Below, in pieces: positions 26,925 through 34,848 of a stretch of 64,000 nt of DNA. The stretch lies in assembly GCF_003591035.1 (NCBI RefSeq), contig NZ_QYUO01000003.1, positions 248,001-312,000 of the forward strand. Direction: 5' to 3'. Origin of the DNA: Noviherbaspirillum saxi. GTDB taxonomy: Bacteria; Pseudomonadota; Gammaproteobacteria; Burkholderiales; Burkholderiaceae_D. The notes beneath the pieces are model-generated. The model ran no database searches. It had not been told where the DNA came from and worked only from the letters and a program-made list of their open reading frames with translations. The position numbers were made by a program, and so were the translations under genes. Position 1 is the first letter of the stretch; each line of letters opens with the position of its first letter.

Positions 26925-28103
26925 TTAAGTACGATACATGGTGACGACCGCGGCACCACCAATACCAACGTTGTGCTGCACGGCGATGCGCGCACCTTCA
27001 ACCTGGCGCTTTTCGGCCTGGCCGCGCAGTTGCTGCACGAGTTCCGTGCATTGCGCGAGACCAGTGGCACCGATCGGATGGCCCTTCGACAGCAGGCCAC
27101 CGGACGGGTTGACCACATATTTTCCGCCGTAGGTGTTGTCGCCGTCGTCGATGAACTTCGCCGCACCGCCTTCCGGGCACAGGCCGAGTGCTTCATAGGT
27201 CAGCAGCTCGTTCTGCGCGAAGCAGTCGTGCAGTTCGACCACATTGACGTCTTCGGCGCCGATGCCGGCTTGCTCGTACACCTTGTTGGCCGCAGCGCGC
27301 GACATGCCGAAACCGGCGAGGTGGCGCATGTCGCCGGAATTGAACGTTTCGGGACCATCGGTGGTCAGCGCCTGGCCGGCAATCCACACGCGGGAATCGA
27401 GGCCATGCTTCTTCGCATAGGCTTCGCTGCACAGCACTGCCGCAGCCGCACCGCAGGTCGGCGGGCACGCCATCAGACGCGTCATCACGCCCGGCCACAT
27501 GACCTTGTCGTTCATCACGTCTTCGGTCGTGACGATATTGCGGAACACGGCGTAGGGATTGTTGGCGGCATGGCGGCTGGCCTTGGCGCGGATCTTGGCG
27601 AACGATTCCAGCGGCGTGCCGAAGCGCTTCATGTGTTCCTGGGCCGCAACGCCGAACAAACGCAGCGCCGGCGGCACTTCCGCGGGAACCACGCTGGCGC
27701 ACTGCTCCTGGAACAATCCGAGCGGGGACGGCCGGTCAGTGTACATATCGCCCAGCGCGCCTGGAGTCATCTGTTCGAAGCCGAATGCCAGCGCGACATC
27801 CACCATGCCGCTGGCAATCGCCTGATTCGCCAGAAAGAGGGCCGAGGAGCCGCTGGCACAGTTGTTGTGAACGTTAATGACGGGGATGCCGGTCATGCCG
27901 ACGTCGTACAGCACGCGCTGGCCACCGGTCGAATCGCCGAAGATGTAGCTGGCATAGGCTTGCTGGACCGATTCATAGCCGACCTTGGCGTCCGCCAAGG
28001 CCAGGCGTACCGCCTGCGCTCCCATGACCGGGTAGGTTTCGCTCTGGCCCGGCTTCTTGAATGGAATCATGCCGACACCGGCAACGACGACTTTTTGCGA
28101 CAT
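26925..28103 (-). CDS. SCP2-type thiolase (branched-chain beta-ketothiolase)
   Basis: The start at 28103 follows AAAGGAGAAAGAT. The 392-residue protein has nucleophile Cys82 in HNNCASGSSALF, the HDCF block (VVELHDCFAQNELLTYEALG) and the GHPIGATGLAQ loop. These are features of SCP-x/SCP2 thiolases rather than FadA-type enzymes. SCP-x cleaves 2-methyl-3-oxoacyl-CoA and bile-acid intermediates in animals, which fits the racemase and MFE-2-like enzymes in this operon. The gap to the next gene is 14 bases. Confidence 0.92.
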   Translation of the reverse strand: MSQKVVVAGVGMIPFKKPGQSETYPVMGAQAVRLALADAKVGYESVQQAYASYIFGDSTGGQRVLYDVGMTGIPVINVHNNCASGSSALFLANQAIASGMVDVALAFGFEQMTPGALGDMYTDRPSPLGLFQEQCASVVPAEVPPALRLFGVAAQEHMKRFGTPLESFAKIRAKASRHAANNPYAVFRNIVTTEDVMNDKVMWPGVMTRLMACPPTCGAAAAVLCSEAYAKKHGLDSRVWIAGQALTTDGPETFNSGDMRHLAGFGMSRAAANKVYEQAGIGAEDVNVVELHDCFAQNELLTYEALGLCPEGGAAKFIDDGDNTYGGKYVVNPSGGLLSKGHPIGATGLAQCTELVQQLRGQAEKRQVEGARIAVQHNVGIGGAAVVTMYRT

Positions 28104-28279
28104 ATCTTTCTCCTTTGATTTTAGAAAACTTACTGGCAAGAACGACTACCCCGTTCTTGCTGAGCACGATGTACCTCTTGCACTGTTGAGCTTACGAGTA
28201 TCAACAATATGCGTGCGTGCCATGGATCCGCCCCTCCCCAATAGGGAGGAGGGGTAACGACCGAAAAGCTGTCCTAAAC

Positions 28280-28453
28280 AGGCACGCAAAAGTTTTTTGG
28301 ACACGGTAATGAGACCGTCCCCTCCCCTTCAAGGGGAGGGACAGGGTGGGGATGGGTTAAATGCCTCTGCTGAAACCCATCCCCACCCCCAACCCTCCCA
28401 TTGAAGGGGAGGGAGCTGGAACGCACCCCGTGTTAAAAAACTTATGCGTGCCT
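28280..28453. repeat. Long nested inverted repeat
   Basis: The outer arms AGGCACGCAaaAGTTTTTT and their inverted copy (ending 28453) enclose CCCTCCCC-ttcaa-GGGGAGGG hairpins and an inner pair, GGGGATGGGTT against AACCCATCCCC. The unit covers about 174 bases. It directly abuts the family B element that follows. Confidence 0.55.
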
Positions 28454-28456
28454 GCT

Positions 28457-28590
28457 TAAAGCGGTTTGACGTCGCATGCAAGGGAGCCGAGGTCGGGTCG
28501 AGAAGCCCTTGCTACACCAACCGTACGTGAGGTACGGTGAGCATCGCAGGCCCGAGATCGGTCCCTTTCATGCGACGGCAAACTGCTCTA
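28457..28590. repeat. Palindromic intergenic element, family B copy 2
   Basis: The left arm TAAAGCGGTTTGACGTCGCA pairs with TGCGACGGCAAACTGCTCTA at the right, and the arms extend inward with mismatches. The centre is CCGTAC-gtgag-GTACGG. It ends at 28590, one base from the TGA stop (28592-28594) of the enoyl-CoA hydratase gene. The architecture (TAGAGC ends, GTAC centre) matches 25581-25704. Confidence 0.5.
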
Positions 28591-28591
28591 A

Positions 28592-29392
28592 TCAAAAGAG
28601 GCGGTCCGAACCGGGGTAAAGCGGCGCTTCTTTCGAGAGGAAGCGGTTCAACGACTCGGCGTGATAGTTGCTGCCTGCGCAAAGTCCCTGAAATGCCGCT
28701 TCCAGTTGCGTCAGCGCATGCCGGTCGGTCTCGAACGAACGATTCAGGATGCCCTTGGCCATGCCCAAGACATGGGTCGGCGCATTGTCAAAGCGTTGCG
28801 CAAACTCGATGGCAGTCTCGCGCAAGCGTTCGGCCGGGACCACGGCCTGAACCAGTCCCATAGCCAGCGCCTCATCCGCCGCAATATCACGCGCGGAAAA
28901 AACGATTTCCTTGGCACGCGGCAGGCCAACCAGCCTGGGCAGGATGTATAGCAGCGTCAAATCCGGAACGAAACCCATGCGCGGGAAGCTCGACACAAGC
29001 CGCGCACGCTCGGACGCGATGACGAAATCCGCGGCCAGGGCGAGCGACAGGCCCGCACCAAGCGCGTAACCGTCGACGGCGGCGATGACCGGCTTTTCAA
29101 GGTCCATCAATTCTGAGTGCCAGCGATGGGCGTCGAGCAGCAAGTCGCGGACGGCGAATGACTTTTCATCATCGTCCGACTCCTTGTTTTTCAGGTCCGC
29201 TCCGGAACAAAAGTGACCACCAGCGCCCGTCAGCACCACCGAACGCACCGAGCGATCCTGCCGTACAGCTTTGATGGCGGCAGCCAATGCGTCCTTGATG
29301 GAATCATCGAGCGCATTTCTTCTTTGCGGCCGATTCAGCGTGATGACCGCCGTCTTGCCGACTTTCTCGAATACGACTGGGCTGTCACTCAT
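28592..29392 (-). CDS. Enoyl-CoA hydratase/isomerase family protein
   Basis: The 266-residue crotonase-fold protein has the oxyanion-hole segments GGHFCSGADLKN and AVDGYALGAGLSLALAADFV. The glutamates used by classical hydratases are not obvious: the usual GITP/E-rich positions read SFPRMGFVPDLTLLYILPRL, so the activity may be isomerase, hydratase or lyase. The gene stands between the thiolase operon and the divergent acyl-CoA ligase, and its start is 345 bases from the ligase start. It probably belongs to the same catabolic regulon. Confidence 0.88.
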   Translation of the reverse strand: MSDSPVVFEKVGKTAVITLNRPQRRNALDDSIKDALAAAIKAVRQDRSVRSVVLTGAGGHFCSGADLKNKESDDDEKSFAVRDLLLDAHRWHSELMDLEKPVIAAVDGYALGAGLSLALAADFVIASERARLVSSFPRMGFVPDLTLLYILPRLVGLPRAKEIVFSARDIAADEALAMGLVQAVVPAERLRETAIEFAQRFDNAPTHVLGMAKGILNRSFETDRHALTQLEAAFQGLCAGSNYHAESLNRFLSKEAPLYPGSDRLF

Positions 29393-29737
29393 GTCAATTT
29401 CTCCTTGTGCGATGAGGCCCTACCCCTGCAGGGCGATTTGCTGCCTAAAAGCCAAAAACAATGTTTATCAATAGATTTTCGAATTCACCACGAATGGACG
29501 AAATCGGCCTTTTGCCAGCCTATGGTAGGTATGCACGCGTGATGCTCACACCTCCCTTTTTGTCAGGGGAGCCATCCGCAAAGGGTGGAAAAACAGCGAC
29601 AAGCCGGGCCACGCGGCTGCACTGCCACAGCCGCCCTCTCTTTGCGGGAGGGGACGAAGGCGAAAGCGCATTCCTACACTCGGTGCACCGGACCCCGAAT
29701 TAGAGAAATTAGAGAAATTAGAGAAACCACGGAGACT
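29393..29737. promoter_or_regulatory. Divergent promoter region with a 9-base tandem repeat
   Basis: This gap separates the hydratase (minus) from the acyl-CoA ligase (plus), so it should hold two promoters. Three tandem copies of TAGAGAAAT lie at 29701-29727, directly before the ligase ribosome site. CCTCCC-type and GGGAGGGG-type tracts occur at about 29550-29655. Confidence 0.35.
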
Positions 29738-31318
29738 ATGATGAAATTGAACTTCGCCCGAGTCATGGGCCAGGCTGCCCTGTGCTATGCCAATCAGGAT
29801 GCCCTCGTAAATATCGAGCGCAATCGGCGATACACCTTCCGCGAACTACACCTGCTGACCAATCGCATTGCCAACATGATGCGGACGCGCTTGAATCTGC
29901 GCCGCGGCGATGTCTCTCTTTGCATTCTTGAAAACGATAATCTGTCATTGATGCACGCATGGACGGCCTTCAAGGGCGATGCCGTAGTGGCCCATACGAA
30001 CTTTCGCGACTCCATTGATGAGCACCGTTGGCAGGTCGAGTTCATCCGTCCGAAGGTTGTCTTCATCGAGACTGCGCTGCTGGAACGCTATGGCGACATG
30101 CTGCACCAGTACGGCACTACCGTCGTATGCATGGACCCATTGCCGGCCGCGCACGAAGGCGCACTGTACTTCTGGGATCTGCTGGAAGGCGTATCCGATA
30201 CAGATCCCGACATCGAGTCCGATACGCAGACCGACATACTTATCTATCGCTTCACGGGCGGCACCACCGGCAAGAGCAAATGCGCGCAGTACACCATAGA
30301 CAACTGGCTGGCGGCGCGCGATTCGATGTACGCGGATAGCGAGCAAAGCGCCGCACTGAACGACAAGACGCGCTATCTGCACATCGCTCCGATCAGCCAT
30401 GGCTCCGGCCTGTCTTTGCTGCCTACGCTGTTTCGCGGTGGTTGCACTGTCACGCAGAACGCGGCCGACCTCAAGGCCTGGTGCCGCAATGTGGAAGCGG
30501 AAAAGATCACCACCTGCCTGATGGTACCCACCCTGGTGAACTGGTTGCTGGACCTGCCGGAAGCGTCCCGGCACGACTTGTCCAGCTTGCAAACTCTCTA
30601 CTACGGCGCTGCGCCGATGAGCCCGGCCAAGCTCAAGCAGGCGCAGGAGCGCTTCGGCAACATCTTCTTCCAGCTCTACGGCTCGACCGAATGCGCGCAG
30701 GCCGTGTGCACGCTGACCAAGACCGATCACCTGACCGCAGTGGAAACCGGCCGCCTCGCATCGGCAGGGCGTCCCGCTATCGGCATCGAAATGAAGATTG
30801 TCGACGAAGCGGGCAACGAAGTTCCGATCGGCAGTACAGGCGAGATCTGGTTGCGCGGTCGCGGAACCATTTCCGGCTATTACAAGAATCCGGAAGGCAC
30901 AGCGTCCGAGTTCGCCAATGGTTTCTGGAAGTCAGGCGACCTCGGCTATCTCGACGAGGCAGGCTATCTCTTCATCGTCGACCGCAAGAAGGACATGATC
31001 ATCACCGGCGGCTTCAATGTTTACGCGGTCGAAGTGGAGGGAGCGCTCAACGCGCATCCTGCGGTATCCATGTCTGCTGTCGTTGGCGTGCCTGACGATA
31101 AGTGGGGCGAAGCGGTGCATGCCGAAGTCGTGCTCAAGCCCGGCGCGTCGGTCGATACCGACGCCCTGATTGAGCATGCCAAGGAGCGCCTTGGTCGCTT
31201 CAAGGCACCCAAGACCGTGAAGATCGTTGAAGCGCTTCCGGTCAGTGCCGTCGGCAAGGTCCTGCGCCGCCAGGTGCGTGAAAAATACTGGTCGGATCAG
31301 ATGCGGCGAGTGTCCTGA
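29738..31318 (+). CDS. Acyl-CoA synthetase (AMP-binding, ANL family)
   Basis: GGAG at 29731 precedes two adjacent ATGs (29738 and 29741); the frame is open further upstream, but without a ribosome site. The 526-residue enzyme has the ATP loop RFTGGTTGKSK, the QLYGSTECAQ motif, the adenylate-binding KSGDLGYLDEAGYLFIVDRK and the C-terminal catalytic Lys region SAVGKVLRRQ. It activates a carboxylic acid to acyl-CoA through an acyl-AMP. As the only ligase in the locus it is the likely entry point of the pathway. A T-tailed hairpin ends the transcript at 31343-31368. Confidence 0.92.
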   Translation: MMKLNFARVMGQAALCYANQDALVNIERNRRYTFRELHLLTNRIANMMRTRLNLRRGDVSLCILENDNLSLMHAWTAFKGDAVVAHTNFRDSIDEHRWQVEFIRPKVVFIETALLERYGDMLHQYGTTVVCMDPLPAAHEGALYFWDLLEGVSDTDPDIESDTQTDILIYRFTGGTTGKSKCAQYTIDNWLAARDSMYADSEQSAALNDKTRYLHIAPISHGSGLSLLPTLFRGGCTVTQNAADLKAWCRNVEAEKITTCLMVPTLVNWLLDLPEASRHDLSSLQTLYYGAAPMSPAKLKQAQERFGNIFFQLYGSTECAQAVCTLTKTDHLTAVETGRLASAGRPAIGIEMKIVDEAGNEVPIGSTGEIWLRGRGTISGYYKNPEGTASEFANGFWKSGDLGYLDEAGYLFIVDRKKDMIITGGFNVYAVEVEGALNAHPAVSMSAVVGVPDDKWGEAVHAEVVLKPGASVDTDALIEHAKERLGRFKAPKTVKIVEALPVSAVGKVLRRQVREKYWSDQMRRVS

Positions 31319-31342
31319 CGAGCGCTGCGCTCTTTCAAATTT

Positions 31343-31368
31343 GCTCCGGCTATACACCGGAGCTTTTT
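31343..31368 (+). terminator. Intrinsic terminator after the acyl-CoA ligase gene
   Basis: GCTCCGG-ctataca-CCGGAGC is followed at once by TTTTTCTTT, 25 bases past the ligase stop codon. It is a classic rho-independent terminator on the plus strand. Confidence 0.85.
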
Positions 31369-31491
31369 CTTTGCCTATTACCGGAGAAAAGTCCGAAAAA
31401 AATCCCGCTTCCCTTGCGGGTCGCGGGCAAAGTCAATCACACTTGGATTGGGGAGACAAAATGGCTATTAGATAAAGAGGCTGATGCCGGC

Positions 31492-32736
31492 TCAAGCGCG
31501 CGCGAATATCCCGACGTGTTCGGTGGATTCCTCGACACGCCACAAGCCGCCGCCATTGCCCTGCAGCGCAATGCGCGCCCCGTCGACCTGGCGCTTGCCG
31601 CAGTTGCCGCGCAACTGCTCGACCAGCTCGAAGATCTGGCCGATGCCGGTGGCGCCGATCGGATGCCCCTTCGATTCCAGGCCGCCCGACGGATTGACCG
31701 GCAGCTTGCCGCCGAGGGCGCTGTCGCCGCGCTCGGCCATCACCCCCGACTGCCCCGGCGCGCACAGGCCCAGCGCTTCGATCGACAGCAGCTCGCCGAT
31801 CGCGGTCGCATCGTGCACTTCGGCCACGTCGACATCCTTGGGACTGATGCCGGCTTGTTCGAATGCCGCCTTGCCCGCCAGATGGGTGCAGCCCTGGTCG
31901 AAGTCATCGGCCGCGCGCGCCGAGGCCGACCGCACCACGGAGGCCAGCACCTTGATCGCGCGGCGCTTGTCGAAACCATATTTCTCCAGCGCCGACTCGG
32001 TGCACACGATCGCGGCCGCCGCGCCGTCGGAGATCGGCGAACACATCGGCAGCGTGATCGGATAGGTGATCGGCGGCGCGGCCAGGATTTCCTCGATGCT
32101 CATCGCGTTGCGGTATTGCGAACGCGCGTTGTGCACCGAATGGCCGTGGTTCTTCGACGACACGGCTGCCAGCTGGCGCTGGGTGATGCCGAAGCGCTCC
32201 ATCAGGCCGCCACGGCCCAGGGCCGCATACACGTCCATGAACGGGCTGTACGGCTTGGGCGACTGCGAACCCTCCGGCGGCACGATGCTCTTGCCCATCG
32301 CCGCCAGGTAATGCTTGTTGTCTTCGAAGGTTTCGATGTCCCACGCCGATTCGAAGGCCGAGAACATCTTGGCCTTGTCGCTGTAGAACATCTTTTCCGC
32401 ACCGACGGCAATCGCCACGTCGGCCGCACCGGCCTTGAGCTGGGTGACGGCCAGGTTGAACGCGTGGCTGGACGAGGCGCAGGCGCCTTCGAGGTTGTAG
32501 ATCGGGATGCCGTCCAGGCCCAGCGGCAACAGCGCCACCTGGCCGCGGATCATGTGCTGGCCATCGAAGTGGCCTTGTGTGCAGTTGCCGTAGAACGCAG
32601 CCTGGATGTGCTTGCGGTCGCAGCGGGCATCCTGCAAGGCGTCTTCCACCGCCCAGGCGGTCAGTTGCTTGACAGTCTTGTCGGTGTGGCGGCCGAACGG
32701 CGTCATGCCGACGCCGACGATGTAAATGTTTTCCAT
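31492..32736 (-). CDS. Second SCP2-type thiolase-like protein
   Basis: The start at 32736 is the ATG of MENIYIVGVGMTPFGRHTDK; the frame continues upstream only through repeat sequence. The 414-residue protein has Cys86 in NLEGACASSSHAF, VAEVHDATAIGELLSIEALG in place of the usual HDCF block, and KGHPIGATGIGQIFELVEQL. It is related to the thiolase at 26925-28103 but clearly a different subfamily (HDA instead of HDC). Such non-identical thiolases in sterol pathways may cleave different chain lengths or act as aldolase-type partners. It is preceded by an enoyl-CoA hydratase gene in the same direction. Confidence 0.88.
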   Translation of the reverse strand: MENIYIVGVGMTPFGRHTDKTVKQLTAWAVEDALQDARCDRKHIQAAFYGNCTQGHFDGQHMIRGQVALLPLGLDGIPIYNLEGACASSSHAFNLAVTQLKAGAADVAIAVGAEKMFYSDKAKMFSAFESAWDIETFEDNKHYLAAMGKSIVPPEGSQSPKPYSPFMDVYAALGRGGLMERFGITQRQLAAVSSKNHGHSVHNARSQYRNAMSIEEILAAPPITYPITLPMCSPISDGAAAAIVCTESALEKYGFDKRRAIKVLASVVRSASARAADDFDQGCTHLAGKAAFEQAGISPKDVDVAEVHDATAIGELLSIEALGLCAPGQSGVMAERGDSALGGKLPVNPSGGLESKGHPIGATGIGQIFELVEQLRGNCGKRQVDGARIALQGNGGGLWRVEESTEHVGIFARA

Positions 32737-32762
32737 AATGAGTCCTTGAAAAAGTTGGGACT

Positions 32763-32870
32763 CCCCTCTCCCGCAGGCGGGAGAGGGGTGGGGGGTGAGG
32801 GTGTTTGCAAGGGAGACTGGCTTGACAAGCCCCCTCATCCCCAACCCTTCTCCCGCCTGCGGGAGAAGGG
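32763..32870. repeat. Pair of dispersed CTCCCGC hairpins in inverted order
   Basis: Two hairpins, 32763-32788 (CCCCTCTCCCGC/GCGGGAGAGGGG) and 32845-32870 (CCCTTCTCCCGC/GCGGGAGAAGGG), frame GGGGTGAGGG and CCCCTCATCCCC, which also pair with each other. The composite fills the gap between the hydratase and thiolase genes. A single copy lies at 21511-21536. Confidence 0.6.
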
Positions 32871-32878
32871 AGCAAGAA

Positions 32879-33655
32879 TCAATAGCCCTTGAAGTCGGGC
32901 GTGCGCTTTTCGGCGAACGCGCGCAAGCCTTCGGCCATGTCGTACGAGCGCTGGTGGTTGCGCAGCGCCAGCACTTCGTGGCGCAGCGCATCGGCCACCG
33001 ACTTGTCGGCCGCTTCATTGGCCACTTTCTTCATGTTGCGCAACACCAGCGGGCTCTTCCTGGCCAGCTTGTCGCCAATCGCCTGCACGCGATCAACCAG
33101 TTCGCCATCGGCCACCACTTCGCTGACCAGGCCATAGGTTTTCATGTCCGCCGCCGGCAAGGCATCGCCGGTGAACAGCAGGTACATCGCGATGTTGTGC
33201 GGGATCTTGCGCGGCAGCACGGCCGCGCCGCCACCGCCCGGGAACACGCCGAAGTTCGAATGCGCATCGCCGAACTTGGCGCTGTGCGCCGCGATCACGA
33301 AATCGCAGCACAGCACCGCTTCCATGCCGCCAGCCAGCGCCAGGCCGTTGACGGCCGCGATCACCGGCTTGGGGAATGCGCACAGCAGGTCGAAGAACAC
33401 CACGATGGTGTCCAGGAAATCCGGTTCGCCCGGCTGCGGCGCACCGCCGGCGGCTTTGAGGTCGGCGCCGGCGCAAAAGGCCGGGCCGGTGCCAGTCAGC
33501 ACCACCACGCGCACGGCCTCGTCGTCTTGCCAGTTGCGCAACTGCGCAGTCATGTCGACGAACATGTCGCGGCTCAAGGCATTCATCGCCTTGGGGCGGG
33601 TCAGCGTGATCCAGCCAACCTGGCCCTTCACCTCGAAAGATACGTTTTCGCTCAT
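32879..33655 (-). CDS. Enoyl-CoA hydratase/isomerase family protein
   Basis: The ATG at 33655 follows GAGGAGAAAA. The 258-residue crotonase-fold protein has GPAFCAGADLKAAGG and the oxyanion segment AVNGLALAGGMEAVLCCDFV, then FGDAHSNFGVFPGGGGAAVL, where hydratases usually carry a catalytic Glu. It is one of two crotonase-like enzymes in the locus and is linked to the second thiolase gene. A role in shortening a branched or ring-derived acyl-CoA is inferred. Confidence 0.88.
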   Translation of the reverse strand: MSENVSFEVKGQVGWITLTRPKAMNALSRDMFVDMTAQLRNWQDDEAVRVVVLTGTGPAFCAGADLKAAGGAPQPGEPDFLDTIVVFFDLLCAFPKPVIAAVNGLALAGGMEAVLCCDFVIAAHSAKFGDAHSNFGVFPGGGGAAVLPRKIPHNIAMYLLFTGDALPAADMKTYGLVSEVVADGELVDRVQAIGDKLARKSPLVLRNMKKVANEAADKSVADALRHEVLALRNHQRSYDMAEGLRAFAEKRTPDFKGY

Positions 33656-34274
33656 TTTTCTCCTCAATCAAAATGCAGATGGCGTGTTTGTTCGGATCCC
33701 AAGGTACGCCAAGCCATCCCACCAATTCCCCTCCCCTTGCGGACGAGTAAAACCTCCGGTTCGCTTGCGGATTTATTCGGGCTGACACCGAGGTGTTGAG
33801 CTTGGGCAGAGCGAAGCGACGCGTAAGGGCGCCGATGAAAGATCTGCGGGAAGAATGAAATCAAGCCAATGGTCGACACCTTATCGATAAGGCACATTGA
33901 CTCTGCACTGGGATTTTTAAGCCGACCTCAGCCCACAAGGTTTCTGATACCACCACATGCAGGTGTCCAATGCCTTGCCACTTGGCAAAGACGGTGAGTC
34001 ACAGGACCACCTCGGGATAACTGATACCAATCCCATGCCATAACGCGCCATGACATTGCGTCTTTTTGCGTCTGGCGGCGTTGCACTCGTCGTCAATAGC
34101 TCGCTATTGACTCCTCTTGCGCCTTGCCAGTCGAAAAAATCCATCAATGTCATCCGGCACCTTATGGCATGGGATTGGTATGAGGCATTCCGGTCACTCT
34201 GGAATATGAAGCGCTTGGGAAGTAGACTGGATTCATTCGGAATCCTTTAAACAAACACATTGAAGGAGATCGTC
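33656..34274. other. Intergenic region with repeats upstream of the bacterioferritin-like gene
   Basis: No gene is supported here. It contains the palindrome TTATCGATAA near 33880, a TTGCCActTGGCAA hairpin at about 33973-33988 and the family C element at 34024-34181. The promoter of the bacterioferritin-like gene should lie after 34182. Confidence 0.35.
34024..34181. repeat. Palindromic intergenic element, family C copy 1 (complete)
   Basis: The 158-base unit has perfect 20-base terminal inverted repeats, ATACCAATCCCATGCCATAA at the left and its exact reverse complement at 34162-34181. The centre is GTCAATAGctcGCTATTGAC-like, and the arms between are imperfectly complementary along their whole length, so the unit can fold as one long hairpin. 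A partial relative lies at 42439-42529. Confidence 0.7.
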
Positions 34275-34736
34275 GTGAACATGACCGAAACTGACACTCA
34301 AGCAGCTATCTCGGCACTCAACAAGATTCTTGAAACCGAGCTGGCCGGGGTTGTGCGCTACACACACTACGCCTTGATGGTTTATGGTTACAACCGCATT
34401 CCCATAGTCTCATGGTTAAAAGGCAATGCGGATGAAAGTCTTATGCACGCTCAACGCGCTGGTGAATTGGTCACCTTGCTCGGTGGCCACCCGTCGCTCA
34501 AGATCGGCTCATTGCTTGAAACAGAACAGCACAACATTGGCGACATCTTGCGCGAAAGCTTGGCGCACGAACAAGCTGCCTTAGTCGCCTACTACGAACT
34601 CCTTAATATTGCAGCGGGAAAAACAGTCTTGCTGGAAGAATTTGCTCGAGAAATGATCGTGCAAGAAGAACTTCACCAGGATGAGGTGAATAAGATGCTC
34701 AGATCGCCAGGCGCAATTGAACCATTCAAGCAGTGA
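34275..34736 (+). CDS. Bacterioferritin-like protein
   Basis: GGAG at 34265 stands six bases before a GTG (34275); an ATG two codons later is the alternative start. The 153-residue protein is a four-helix bundle of ferritin type. All di-iron ligands can be seen: E in LETELAGVVRYTHYAL, E..H in ADESLMHAQRAGE, E in LAHEQAALVAYYELL and E..H in VQEELHQDEVNKM. It should oxidise and store iron, protecting the flavin- and radical-rich pathways around it. The Met used for haem binding by classical Bfr is not obvious, so haem content is uncertain. Confidence 0.85.
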   Translation: MNMTETDTQAAISALNKILETELAGVVRYTHYALMVYGYNRIPIVSWLKGNADESLMHAQRAGELVTLLGGHPSLKIGSLLETEQHNIGDILRESLAHEQAALVAYYELLNIAAGKTVLLEEFAREMIVQEELHQDEVNKMLRSPGAIEPFKQ

Positions 34737-34790
34737 CCGCACCATAAAAGGTTGTTTTGCGGGCGGTCATTTCTGTCTCGCAACCAAGCC

Positions 34791-34818
34791 CAGGAAGGCG
34801 GACGCGCCCGCCTTCCTG
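34791..34818. terminator. Bidirectional terminator between convergent genes
   Basis: CAGGAAGGCGG-(6)-CCGCCTTCCTG is an 11-bp stem, 54 bases after the bacterioferritin-like stop and 30 bases beyond the end of the convergent MFS gene. T-tracts are weak on both sides. Confidence 0.55.
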
Positions 34819-34848
34819 CTCAGTTTGACCACTCTCTGAATCGGAAAT

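Noticed and set aside
31414..32892. 492-codon plus-strand frame opposite the second thiolase
   Set aside because: Antisense shadow of a gene with clear thiolase motifs; no start signal.
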